Shown: positions 44,117-52,888 of the stretch, in pieces
Numbering within the stretch: the stretch's first letter is position 1
How the letters are laid out: the number at the start of each line of letters is the position of its first letter
Assembly: GCF_015687175.1 (NCBI RefSeq)
Contig: NZ_JADPQG010000003.1
Span: 124,001 to 188,000, forward strand
DNA from: Reinekea sp. G2M2-21
Lineage (GTDB): Bacteria; Pseudomonadota; Gammaproteobacteria; Pseudomonadales; Natronospirillaceae
Reading direction: 5' to 3'
DNA length: 64,000 bases
The notes under the pieces: model-generated
The model's database searches: none
Told to the model about the DNA's origin: nothing
What the model saw: the letters and a program-made list of their open reading frames with translations, nothing else
Translations under genes and position numbers: made by a program

Positions 44117-45000
44117 AAATCAGAAACCACTGTATAAGTTCCTGTTGAAAAACCAAAGAGAATCAGGTCGTCTTTTATTGAAGAAACTTCCCCTTTTGAC
44201 TAACACCTAACAGAAACAGTACCAACTTCAACAATGATACTGACGGACAAAGTTACCTAATGAGTTACTTTCCTTAGGCTTTTTATCCAGACTCTGCCAA
44301 CTTACCACTCACGAGACCACAAATACAACGTTACGATTCTCGAAATATAAGCATCAGTTTTCAGGGACGACTTTGGTTTTATTTCATGATTTTTATTATT
44401 TGCACGTCAAAGCAATTGGTTTGACTTCGTTTGCTTTCATTTTTCACCAATTCCGCGCTACTTTGGCCCGGATTTTAGGTAAAACCCAATTTCAGGGCAC
44501 ATTGCCCCGCCCCAAGGCCAACAACCTTACTTGCCCATACAAAAAAATACCGATTCCCCAAAACGGAGTTTCCATCATACGGCCTGTCTGTTCACGGGCG
44601 CACCAGACTAAATCGAGCGCATTCTACTCACTCCAAAAAGACGCATATCTGTAACACTCAATAATGATCCTAACTTCTAGATCCAATATTTATAGATGCA
44701 GTTCTCAGAATGATCTATGAACATTTGACATAACTCTTCGCTCGACTAATGTAGTATAAGTTGGAATATTTCATTAGAAATTAAATTTAGCAACTTTCGA
44801 ATAAATATAACTAGCAAAATTGGCATTGTGAGCCGTATCTAAATAACAGACGTTTGCAGTAGTGGAATTCAGTGCCTCATGAAAAGAGCGATTAAGATCT
44901 AGCCCCTTAATAAGGTTTCAGGCTTGGTCTCAGGACAAGTACGCGCTTAAAAAATACTCATGCAAAATTCGATACAAACGGCTTTACAGTGAAAATATAA
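44117..45000. other. 884-base AT-rich region without recognised genes
   Basis: No frame here has a ribosome site with a protein-like product; a 93-codon frame at 44373 is not convincing. The base composition is AT-rich, and the segment borders the MITE-like element. It may be decayed mobile DNA. Confidence 0.4.
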
Positions 45001-45271
45001 TTAAGGCAACTCTGATTAATTCAAATCACCTCAGTCTTTTAAGATCGAAAGATGAGCGAGGCGTGTGTTACAGGAAATGGCAAGTCCTTTTTAAAAACAC
45101 ACAACAAAGCTCAGTCATCGATCTGAAGGAGCCGAAGGGCGGGGCGCAAATGACAAATTTCTTTGTTAAGTCATTTGCTAGGATAATGAATATTGCCCGT
45201 AGAACTTGCCTCGAACTTTGCGTATTTCTGAACCCGCTGAGGAAGACAACAGTTATTCAGAGGTGCCTTAA
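45001..45271. mobile_element. 271-bp MITE-like element with 19-base inverted ends
   Basis: The left end reads TTAAGGCAACTCTGATTAA and the right end, read on the other strand, TTAAGGCACCTCTGAATAA; they match at 17 of 19 positions. A possible TTAA target duplication is included in both ends. The interior has no full-length transposase; it may be a deletion derivative of an insertion sequence or a MITE. It ends about 158 bases before the cellulase gene. Confidence 0.5.
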
Positions 45272-45428
45272 GTTTTCAATTGTCTAGCCCGGTCGTCAAT
45301 CGAAGCTAAAGAATTTGTGATCTAAACCGTCGCAAATACGCTGCAGCCATTTCGACTAACTCTGTCGCGTTATGCTTACGTCGAAAAAACAAGTACAACT
45401 AGCATTACTCTTCACAAGAGGAAGACAT

Positions 45429-47285
45429 ATGAGAGATAAAATAATGAGACCAACCCGCTTCGCGGCGGCTATTGGTTTCGCCATTGCCGCCGCAAGTGCA
45501 CAAGCAGGTGAATGTACATATACGGTACAAAATTCATGGAATACCGGATTTGTTGCCTCGATAAAAATCACCAACGATGACACCACCGCGATCGATGGCT
45601 GGGAAGTGAACTGGAACTATGGCAACAATGTCATTTCCAACTCATGGAACGCTAATTTAGCGGGCGCCTACACAGCAACAAACTTAAGCTGGAATGCCGT
45701 TATTCAACCTGGACAAAGCATCGAGTTCGGCTTTCAAGGCACGTTAAATGGTGACGTTGTTGAAACGCCTATTGTTACCGGTTCCGTTTGCACGTCTAAC
45801 CCTGATCCAGATCCTGATCCAGATCCTGATCCAGATCCAGATCCTGATCCTGATCCTGATCCTGATCCTGATCCAGATCCAGACCCAATGGGTAAATTCC
45901 GAGTTAATGCGCAAGGTAACATCACCAAAGATGGTGAAGAAATGCCGATTCAATGCGGAAACTGGTTTGGTTTAGAAGGTCGTCATGAACCATCAAATGA
46001 TGTCACAAACCCAAGTGGCGCTCCAATGGAGTTATACGTGGGCAATACATTCTGGGCCAATGGAAGCGCGGGAACAGGTCGTACCATTCAGCAGACTATG
46101 AATGAGATCAAGGGTATGGGAATGAACGTTATTCGCTTCCCTATCGCGCCGCAAACGTTGAATCCGAACGATCCTCAAGGTAAGGCTCCCTTCCTGAAAA
46201 ACCACTCGTCTGTGCGTTCCAATAATGCGCGTGAAGCAATGGAAGATTTCATTAAGTTGGCAGACCAAAATGACCTGCAAGTCATTATTGATATCCACTC
46301 TTGCTCGAACTACCTTGGCTGGCGTGCGGGTCGTTTGGATGCTCGACCTCCATTTGTCGACGTCACCAGAACGGACTACGACTTCTTACGCGAAGATTAT
46401 TCATGTTCAGCAACCAATAACCCAGACAGTGTGAAACACATTCAAGCCTATGACAAAGAGAAGTGGCTTGATGACCTCCGCGAAATAGCTGGTTTATCTG
46501 AGTTGCTGGGTGTGAGTAACATCCTGGGTATCGACGTGTTCAATGAGCCATGGGACTACTCTTGGGGTGAATGGAAAGATCTGACTACAGAAGCGTACGC
46601 TGCAATCAATGAAGTGAATCCAAACGTGTTGATTTTCGTTGAGGGTATTTCAGACAGTTACGATAACCAAGACGGCACGCCAGACGACATTGGAAACTCT
46701 CCACATGGCGACCCAGACACAACGCCTAACTGGGGTGAGAACTTCTACGAGTTTGCTGCAAACCCACTCGACATTCCAAAAGAACGTCTTGTCATTTCAC
46801 CTCATACGTACGGCCCATCTGTGTTTGTGCAGCCCATGTTTATGGACCCAGCACAACCCGAATGTGAAGGCTTAAAAGGCCACGAGGCAGGTGCCGCGAA
46901 ATGTAACATTGTGATCGACAAAGACCGATTAGTTCCTGGTTGGGAAGAGCACTTTGGCTACTTACGCGACCAAGGTTATGCAGTCATTATGGGTGAATTC
47001 GGTGGTAACATGGATTGGCCAAACAAAGCCTCTCTGGGCGACCAGAAGCTTTGGAAAGGTCACATCACACCAGGAGTTGACCAAGATTGGCAGATAGCCT
47101 TCACCGACTATATGGTTGAAAAAGACATCGATGGTTGTTACTGGGGAATGAACCCTGAGTCTGGCGATACAGGCGGTTGGTACGGTCACGCATACGATCC
47201 AATCTCCAATACAGCTGGCTGGGGTGAATGGCTTGACTTCGACCAACGTAAAACCAACCTCTTGAACAAGATCTGGGGGCAATAA
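45429..47285 (+). CDS. Secreted CBM2-GH5 cellulase
   Basis: This 618-residue exported enzyme breaks beta-1,4-glucan chains. The signal peptide ends at ASAQAG. A CBM2 domain (about residues 27-120: YTVQNSWNTGFVASIKITN, then GWEVNWNYGNN and SWNAVIQPGQSIEFGFQG) binds cellulose. A linker of about 14 Asp-Pro pairs leads to a GH5 domain (about 155-618) with both catalytic glutamates visible: E373 in DVFNEPWDY (acid/base) and E523 in MGEFGGN (nucleophile). I use the ATG at 45429-45431, which has AGAGGAAG upstream and gives a clean signal peptide, rather than one 19 codons earlier. The gene stands alone between a mobile-element-like sequence and a terminator. Confidence 0.93.
   Translation: MRDKIMRPTRFAAAIGFAIAAASAQAGECTYTVQNSWNTGFVASIKITNDDTTAIDGWEVNWNYGNNVISNSWNANLAGAYTATNLSWNAVIQPGQSIEFGFQGTLNGDVVETPIVTGSVCTSNPDPDPDPDPDPDPDPDPDPDPDPDPDPDPMGKFRVNAQGNITKDGEEMPIQCGNWFGLEGRHEPSNDVTNPSGAPMELYVGNTFWANGSAGTGRTIQQTMNEIKGMGMNVIRFPIAPQTLNPNDPQGKAPFLKNHSSVRSNNAREAMEDFIKLADQNDLQVIIDIHSCSNYLGWRAGRLDARPPFVDVTRTDYDFLREDYSCSATNNPDSVKHIQAYDKEKWLDDLREIAGLSELLGVSNILGIDVFNEPWDYSWGEWKDLTTEAYAAINEVNPNVLIFVEGISDSYDNQDGTPDDIGNSPHGDPDTTPNWGENFYEFAANPLDIPKERLVISPHTYGPSVFVQPMFMDPAQPECEGLKGHEAGAAKCNIVIDKDRLVPGWEEHFGYLRDQGYAVIMGEFGGNMDWPNKASLGDQKLWKGHITPGVDQDWQIAFTDYMVEKDIDGCYWGMNPESGDTGGWYGHAYDPISNTAGWGEWLDFDQRKTNLLNKIWGQ
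45804..45887 (+). repeat. Asp-Pro linker repeat in the cellulase gene
   Basis: Fourteen in-frame codon pairs alternate GAT/GAC with CCA/CCT. It encodes the flexible linker between CBM2 and GH5 and could vary in copy number by slippage. Confidence 0.9.
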
Positions 47286-47356
47286 TCGCTTTAGCGGAAT
47301 CATTTCGCTAAAGACAACCGCTTAACCATCCTTCGCAATGGTTAATGAAACCATAT

Positions 47357-47386
47357 AAGCAAACCATTGTTGGTTTGCTTTTTTTT
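47357..47386 (+). terminator. Terminator after the cellulase gene
   Basis: The arms AGCAAACCA and TGGTTTGCT flank TTGT and are followed by seven T. Two further hairpins lie between it and the cellulase stop (about 47288-47312 and 47322-47344). Confidence 0.85.
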
Positions 47387-47506
47387 GTTCTAGACCTACT
47401 GGGTGCAAAGAAAAAAACGCAAGCACGGTCATTTGAAATACAGTTGAGTCATGGCCTCATTGAACAAATCTGTGGTTCGTGACCGCTTCGAGAATATCTA
47501 TTCTTG

Positions 47507-48034
47507 CTATACAGAAACAACGAGTGTCGGGTCGAACTGGGGATTTCTTTCATCCGGATAGCCCCTAGGATTACACACAACTCTAGTTTTCCCTATCAGG
47601 TAGTCACAAGTTTCGTGCATATGCCCGTGGACCCAAAGATCAGGCTCTAACTCTCGGACTAAGTTATCCAAGTTTGAGGCGTAAGACGCACTCAAAATAT
47701 CATTTTCGTACTGTCGGGGAATAGACTGAGCACTTGGCGAATGGTGCGTTACAACCACAGATTTCCTTGTTTTGGAATTTACTTCGGACTCAAGCCACCT
47801 CACAGATTTCTTGTTTATCATAGCCACATCGACAGAGCGAAGCTTCGAATAGCTAGGTTCCTTCCTGATTTTCATGAAATCTGTCATTACTTGCTGGCAT
47901 TGGTATCTTGCTATTCTGGACTTGCCATAGGCTGTAAGTTTGTTAACACTGATTTCAGAAACTCCAATCCCGCGAAATTTCCGAATAGTGAGTTTCTCTA
48001 ATTTAATTTCTCCATCCCTTGTAAAAGCGCTCAA
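47507..48034 (-). pseudogene. Chimeric gene wreck: OLD-like ATPase start joined to metallophosphoesterase end
   Basis: The reading frame is open for 175 codons but joins two unrelated parts. Residues 9 to about 36 (IKLEKLTIRKFRGIG ... VNKLTAYGKS) look like the first strand of an OLD/RecF-like ATPase, just before the Walker A loop, which is missing. From about residue 37 the frame runs as the C-terminal half of a calcineurin-type metallophosphoesterase: VVVTHHSPSA, then PDLWVHGHMHE and VVCNPRGYPDE, while the N-terminal metal motifs (DxH, GDxxD, GNH) are absent. It therefore looks like the scar of a deletion that fused two genes. An active enzyme is unlikely. Confidence 0.6.
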
Positions 48035-48300
48035 TTAACTAGCTTATTTACATACTTAACTTTTGCAGCCATTCTTTGCACAGGTGATTTTTTCTCTACT
48101 CGTCACCCAATGGCTTGGATTATCACTAGTATAAAAACACATGCTGTTTTCCCACCTTTGATGCCTTTATGAACTTCCTTTGTTGGTATATGTTTGACAG
48201 CCATTCTTTTATCCTTTACTGATTACACGTTAATTTAATGTCGATTCGTACCGCTATGACGTGGATCGTTAGTGGTTAAGTTATTACGACTTAGAACTCT

Positions 48301-48636
48301 TCAATCAAACTTATTCCAATTCTTCACTAACCAAGCCATGACATCTTTGTGGCTTTGCGTATTTTCGGGCAGGTGTTCCTTGAGCAAGTTTTCGATTTTT
48401 CGTGCTGATTCGTGATACTGAATTTCATGGATCATGATAAAGCGGTTGATGAATTCCAAAACATCGTGGCCGTTGTTGCAATCCAGTACGGTGGTGTCTG
48501 GGGTTTGGCTGGTGTGGCGTTGATGGTGTTTGTGGTCAGACGTATTGTCCGGCCAGGCGTAGCTGTATTTAAGGTCCGACTTCGTGATAAATGGCACACG
48601 GCCTCCTGTTGTTTTTGTTGTCCCATCAGCTGTCAT
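48301..48636 (-). CDS. Hypothetical small protein
   Basis: This 111-residue product has a polar N-terminus and a helical C-terminal half (VLEFINRFIMIHEIQYHESA and SHKDVMAWLVKNWNKFD) that looks like real protein rather than chance. No ribosome site is clear upstream of the ATG. It lies between the chimeric gene and the acyltransferase, on the same strand. I do not recognise it; it may be a fragment. Confidence 0.45.
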   Translation of the reverse strand: MTADGTTKTTGGRVPFITKSDLKYSYAWPDNTSDHKHHQRHTSQTPDTTVLDCNNGHDVLEFINRFIMIHEIQYHESARKIENLLKEHLPENTQSHKDVMAWLVKNWNKFD

Positions 48637-48806
48637 TGGTCAGAAAGCTGTTTGGTTTTGGTAACTGGCTCGTTTTTATTTATTCGTTTTTAATTTGTCG
48701 TTCGTTTTTTTTGTTTGTTTCTTATTGCTTGAAATTTCTTCTCACTTGTTTCTTACTGCGATTGTGTTGCGTTTTTATTGCATTTTTCTGTTTTTACGCT
48801 TCATCC

Positions 48807-49664
48807 CTAAATTTTTTCCAAAACACCAAACTGGTAATCGAACAGGTAGTTCTCGTTCCGGTAGGCAATCACTTCACTGGCCTTTTTCTTCAGTCCTAAG
48901 ACTTCAATGGGTTCTTCGCTCAAGCTGTTGGCGGTGCAGTAGTCCCACTGGGTCCATTTATCGGGTGCGGTGAGTAAGGCACGGCCAAAAAAATTGGCAA
49001 TGGCTTGTGCTACATCGGGTATGCCCTGCTCGTTGGTTAAGGCGTCCGCAAAGGACAGTTGGTGCTGCCCTCCGGTGGTACGGCAAAACACGGGGATAAC
49101 ATCCGCTTGGCAAGCCAACGCCATTTCGATGCCGCCGGTTGGCATGGCCACGGTGCGGTTCAGTAGTTGCACGGCTTGGGTACGGTTGGCGGCGGCGTTC
49201 GGCACAATGGCGTCTATAAACGTAAATACAGCCTCTTTCTTGCGCAGCCTGCGGGCTACAGTAAGCAGGCTGCTGGGCTCTTCAGCGTAGAGAATGTCTA
49301 TGCCCAGCTCTTTTTGGGCACGGGTATAAAGCTCGTTTTTCCACGCGGGCACAGCGGCCCGTGCCTGACGGCTCATTAAAAAAGTGAGCGGTCGTTGGGG
49401 TGCCAGTTGTTTGGCCAGGAATATGGGAATGCAAGCAAACTGGGTATCGAAATGGATAGACACGAATAACATGCCCTGGGGTTGCGTGAGATCGGGCGGA
49501 TTCACGATTACTTCGAAGTCGGCATCCAATGTTAGGGTGGATCGGTCTTCGGCAATGCGTTGCATAAAGGCTATGTTTTCGAAGAACACGCGTTCTGGCT
49601 CTATCCCAAAAGGCAGCAGCTCCTGGTACAGTGTTTGAAGACGTGTTGCTTCGAAAACATCCAT
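48807..49664 (-). CDS. LpxL/HtrB-like acyltransferase family protein
   Basis: The 285-residue protein resembles lipid A late acyltransferases and related enzymes that add acyl chains to lipids. It has GMLFVSIHFDTQFACIPIF in the place where the family has its HxxxxD/E catalytic motif (H and the following acidic residue), then a PRPLTF-like strand and TGGIEMALACQADVIPVFCR in the second half. No N-terminal membrane helix is visible, unlike classical LpxL, so a cytoplasmic or different lipid role is possible. I start at the ATG at 49662-49664 with AAGGG upstream. It is divergent from a LysR regulator. Confidence 0.68.
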   Translation of the reverse strand: MDVFEATRLQTLYQELLPFGIEPERVFFENIAFMQRIAEDRSTLTLDADFEVIVNPPDLTQPQGMLFVSIHFDTQFACIPIFLAKQLAPQRPLTFLMSRQARAAVPAWKNELYTRAQKELGIDILYAEEPSSLLTVARRLRKKEAVFTFIDAIVPNAAANRTQAVQLLNRTVAMPTGGIEMALACQADVIPVFCRTTGGQHQLSFADALTNEQGIPDVAQAIANFFGRALLTAPDKWTQWDYCTANSLSEEPIEVLGLKKKASEVIAYRNENYLFDYQFGVLEKI

Positions 49665-49851
49665 GGGGTTTGCCCTTAAATCCGCGTTATCAACAAGCGC
49701 ACGGGCCGCCACCGGGGACAAACACAATCAGTTTTTTCTTGGGTTTCTGTTGTTTCACGTACTTCATCATCGCTCTCACTGTTCACCAACATGGGCCTTT
49801 CATGGTATGGGAGCTGTCTTCAAAGCATATACACTTAAAGTTTGTTTGATC

Positions 49852-49866
49852 CGAACCTTAGGTTCG
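49852..49866. promoter_or_regulatory. Inverted repeat, candidate LysR operator
   Basis: CGAACC-TTA-GGTTCG is a perfect palindrome in the gap between the acyltransferase and the LysR gene, about 40 bases before the latter. LysR regulators often bind such symmetric sites between divergent genes; the link is inference. Confidence 0.4.
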
Positions 49867-49906
49867 ACTAATGTTGAGTAAAACCCTTCGCCATTTAAGA
49901 GTCATT

Positions 49907-50833
49907 ATGAAGTTGTCCCTGTCGCAGATGGAGACGGTTGCTGCCCTGCTGGGGTCGGAAACCTATGTAGAAGCTGGTCATAAATTGGGAAAGTCCGATG
50001 TGGCGGTTGGCCGTCAGGTTCGGCAGATTGAGCAAATCCTGGGGCGGTCGATCACCTATCGTTCCTCTACGCGACGGCTGTCGTTAACGGAGTTTGGTGC
50101 TGAAATTGCGGAACGCTATGCCACCATACTGAAAGAGCTGGAAGGTGTGACACAATGGGCCACGGTGGAAGATGTCGAAGCCTCCGGCACCGTGCATGTG
50201 GCGTACCACGACGAAGAAGTTTTCCACGCGACGCTGCTGCCGTTGTTGCCGGAGTTTTGTAATCGCTTCCCGGGTATTAACATTCAGCTCGAACAGATAA
50301 AACCCATTGTGCGACACGGCTCTTACACGGCGGACGTTTATTGGGGTGTGGGTGAATACTTCAAGCAGATGAACCCGAAGCTGACGCAAAAGCCTTTGTT
50401 GAATATCGACTATGGTCTGTTTGCCGCAGGCAGCTATTTAAATAAGCATGGTGAGCCCAGTACGCTTAAAGCGCTGGAGTCGCATCATATTATCACGTCC
50501 TATTCGCGGTTGCCGGATGACAGCCTGTTCTGTTTCGACCGGAACGCCTCTGAACGCTTTAAAACCATTAAAGCCCGTAACCGACTGCGGGTAACCAATC
50601 ATGTGCTGGATTTAGCCTGCGCTGGGCTGGGCATTGTGAACGCGCCATACAACACCATGACCATGTCGAAACTGTTGCAGGAAGGAAAACTGAAACCCAT
50701 TTTGAAGCCGCATTGGATTAAAGGCATCGGGATGTATGTGTATTACGACGCGTCGTTCAGTAAAACGCATCCGGCTAAGCAGTTTACGGATTACTGCCTG
50801 CAGCAAAGCGATAAGTTTTTGCTGACGCGGTGA
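49907..50833 (+). CDS. LysR-family transcriptional regulator
   Basis: This 308-residue regulator has the winged helix-turn-helix N-terminus (LSLSQMETVAALLGSETYVE, KSDVAVGRQVRQIEQIL, RRLSLTEFGAEIAERY) and a LysR substrate-binding domain after residue 90 (GTVHVAYHDEEVFHATLLP). I use the ATG at 49907, since the longer reading adds a non-conserved stretch. It is divergent from the acyltransferase gene and probably controls it, itself or both. The inducer is unknown. Confidence 0.87.
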   Translation: MKLSLSQMETVAALLGSETYVEAGHKLGKSDVAVGRQVRQIEQILGRSITYRSSTRRLSLTEFGAEIAERYATILKELEGVTQWATVEDVEASGTVHVAYHDEEVFHATLLPLLPEFCNRFPGINIQLEQIKPIVRHGSYTADVYWGVGEYFKQMNPKLTQKPLLNIDYGLFAAGSYLNKHGEPSTLKALESHHIITSYSRLPDDSLFCFDRNASERFKTIKARNRLRVTNHVLDLACAGLGIVNAPYNTMTMSKLLQEGKLKPILKPHWIKGIGMYVYYDASFSKTHPAKQFTDYCLQQSDKFLLTR

Positions 50834-51661
50834 GGGCGATAAGAGCGGTTCGATGTTTCGTCTTTTTATAGGACCTCTCAGTTGGTGCTTGGTAGTGTGG
50901 GGATTATGCTAATTTTGGGATCAAACGTGTCGGACGCTTTGGTTCGGTTTTTGACCAACAGATTTCTTGGAGAATTTTCTTTCCAAGGGGTCAGCCCGAA
51001 TGGGCCTTAAGTATATTTACATTGTATTTGAGACTTTTGCGTCATTCGGTGACTTAGTTTAACCGAGACTTTTTACTTCAAGCACTAAATCTGTTCCGAA
51101 GACTATGGTTCCATTTTTAACCAAAAGTTCTCTTGGAGGATTATTCTTTTCAAGGGGAGATCCCCTTGCACCCCCTTTGTCGCCTGCTTTGGTGTTCTGC
51201 CTTAATTACCACTCACTTCGAACGGTCTCTTGAGCGTGCATCCCTGCACGCGCGGCGCTTCCAAGGGCATCCTGCCCTTGAATCCGTTGCGACGTGTGAA
51301 TTAAGTCAGCTAAAGCAGATGCGACGGAATGGTTATTTACGCCGACTCGGTCAAGTTTACATTTTGTAATCTGCCTCAATGGACAAAGGAGTGGGGGTTA
51401 GGATTGTTGAGAGCCGAGCCTGAATCGTCGGACCGGTTTGGCCTCCGACAGAAAATATCGCCCATGGAAGCTACGTCATAGAATAATGCATATGTCATCG
51501 ATTCAAACCGCCTTCAATTGGTAGTTACCGCTCTAACGAGGTCTTTATTCAGCCATCCTTGGCGTTGGGTCCTCTGATTCAAACCGAACGAACCTTACCT
51601 TGGTGCCAAATCACAGATGATGTGTACTCATCTCAAAAAAGAGCTGTGATTAAAAACACTT
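50834..51661. repeat. 828-base intergenic region with an imperfect direct repeat
   Basis: Two stretches of about 55 bases, near 50938-50998 and 51103-51165, share CTTGGAG and CAAGGGG within a run of about three-quarters identical bases. The second leads into a GC-rich segment with GCGTGCATCCCTGCACGC-type inverted sequence. A 78-codon frame at 51133 overlaps this but has no protein-like features. The region may be decayed repetitive DNA. No gene is supported. Confidence 0.45.
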
Positions 51662-52813
51662 TTAATAATTAATAAAAACCTGTGCGGCTATGGCCAGGCT
51701 TACGGCTTGTTGGCATGTGGCGAACAAGGTGGTGCCTCTGCAAGTATCGGCGGCTTCGTCCAGTGCGGCAATGTTTTGCTCGGCGAGTGCGACATCGGCC
51801 AGTAACTGTTCTTTTTCGGTGTCGTCAGTTTCGACCTGTGCGAAAGCATAAAGAGATTCACGAATTTGTTGGTTGGCGTACAAGCGGACACGCAGTTTTT
51901 CTTCTTCCAGTGCGAACTGTGTTCCTTTATCAACATGTGGTTTTGCCAGCGAAAAGTGAGCGGAGGCGCCATAGGGTTGTGTGGTAAACGATATGACCTG
52001 TTTGGGCGCGTTTTGAATGTCGGCGCTGTAGCCGGTTTCGCTGAACAGGTAGTCAAACACTTTGCTGCCGGTGTCGATGCAGGCATCCATGTTGTCGGTC
52101 GTGCAGTAGGTTGGGTTGTTGTTCAGAATAGATTGCAGCCGGTCGGTCATACCGCCGCGTGTGTCTACGGTGATGCTGTATACGCCATTTTCCGTTAGGT
52201 CGAGCCACTCTTTGGTTTTTGTTTTGGTCTTTGAATAGAATAAAAAGCGCACTTTAATTTTGGTGACCCACTTTTGGTATTCTTCGATGGAGCGAAAGTA
52301 CAAACGCGCCGTGACATAAATTTCAGAACCCAGTTTCACATGATGAATAAACGAGTCTCCGCAAACGGCGTCGACCTGTAAGTCATCTTGCGCAGCAACA
52401 GACTCTCCAAGTGGCGTTAGGGTACGATTTTCCAGCGACAGGTCGCGGGCGTCGTAAATCAACTGCACACTGGAAGAGGCGGTACGGGAGTTGTCTGTCA
52501 CCCGGGACGATAGTGATGTACTGACAGACCCGGCGAACAGGATCAGATTAATGCCGCCTTTTACTTTGCCGAAGGTTTCTTCCATGTGGCGCTCAACGGT
52601 GTTCGCGCCGGTGTAGCTCAGCTCGCCCTGCGTGTTTCCCGTTTCCACCAACTCGCCGGTTACGCAGGTGTCACGGAACATAGTGAGTTGGCTGTCGAAC
52701 CCCTGCCCCAACTGTTCAGGATTAACGTGGACACCGAAATATTCTGTCGCCGACAGGTTCATGGCACAGAACAGCAGCCCGGTGGTTAGCCAGACTTTTT
52801 TGTGGATCAACAT
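51662..52813 (-). CDS. Exported MACPF-like protein, third member
   Basis: This 383-residue product has a signal peptide (KKVWLTTGLLFCAMNLSATE). Its centre matches the pattern shared with the two larger proteins of this cluster: a serine-rich segment with INLILFAGSVSTSLSSRV and then AVCGDSFIHHVKLGSEIYVTA, aligned with GDEFV..IEYG. It also shows Cys pairs. This looks like the MACPF pore-former core (first transmembrane-hairpin region followed by the central sheet motif), but it is divergent and the fold is inference. I start at the ATG at 52811-52813 with GGAGAG upstream. It is last in the operon, 75 bases after the 500-residue member. Confidence 0.6.
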   Translation of the reverse strand: MLIHKKVWLTTGLLFCAMNLSATEYFGVHVNPEQLGQGFDSQLTMFRDTCVTGELVETGNTQGELSYTGANTVERHMEETFGKVKGGINLILFAGSVSTSLSSRVTDNSRTASSSVQLIYDARDLSLENRTLTPLGESVAAQDDLQVDAVCGDSFIHHVKLGSEIYVTARLYFRSIEEYQKWVTKIKVRFLFYSKTKTKTKEWLDLTENGVYSITVDTRGGMTDRLQSILNNNPTYCTTDNMDACIDTGSKVFDYLFSETGYSADIQNAPKQVISFTTQPYGASAHFSLAKPHVDKGTQFALEEEKLRVRLYANQQIRESLYAFAQVETDDTEKEQLLADVALAEQNIAALDEAADTCRGTTLFATCQQAVSLAIAAQVFINY

Positions 52814-52888
52814 ACAGACTCTCCTTGCAAACAAACCCGAAAAGGCCGCCAGTTTTAAACGGGGGCCTTTGCAGGTTAGGGTTATGAT

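Noticed and set aside
45063-45287. 74-codon frame inside the MITE-like element
   Set aside because: It crosses the right inverted end and shows no transposase motif.
45804-45887. The hexamer repeat as a CRISPR or tandem regulatory repeat
   Set aside because: It is in frame inside the cellulase gene and encodes an Asp-Pro linker; there are no spacers.
48100-48240. Very small frames upstream of the chimeric gene (28-33 codons, minus strand)
   Set aside because: One has a Cys pair but the length is too short and neither frame has a clear ribosome site.
51133-51369. 78-codon frame in the repeat-bearing gap
   Set aside because: It runs over the direct repeat and has no protein-like features.
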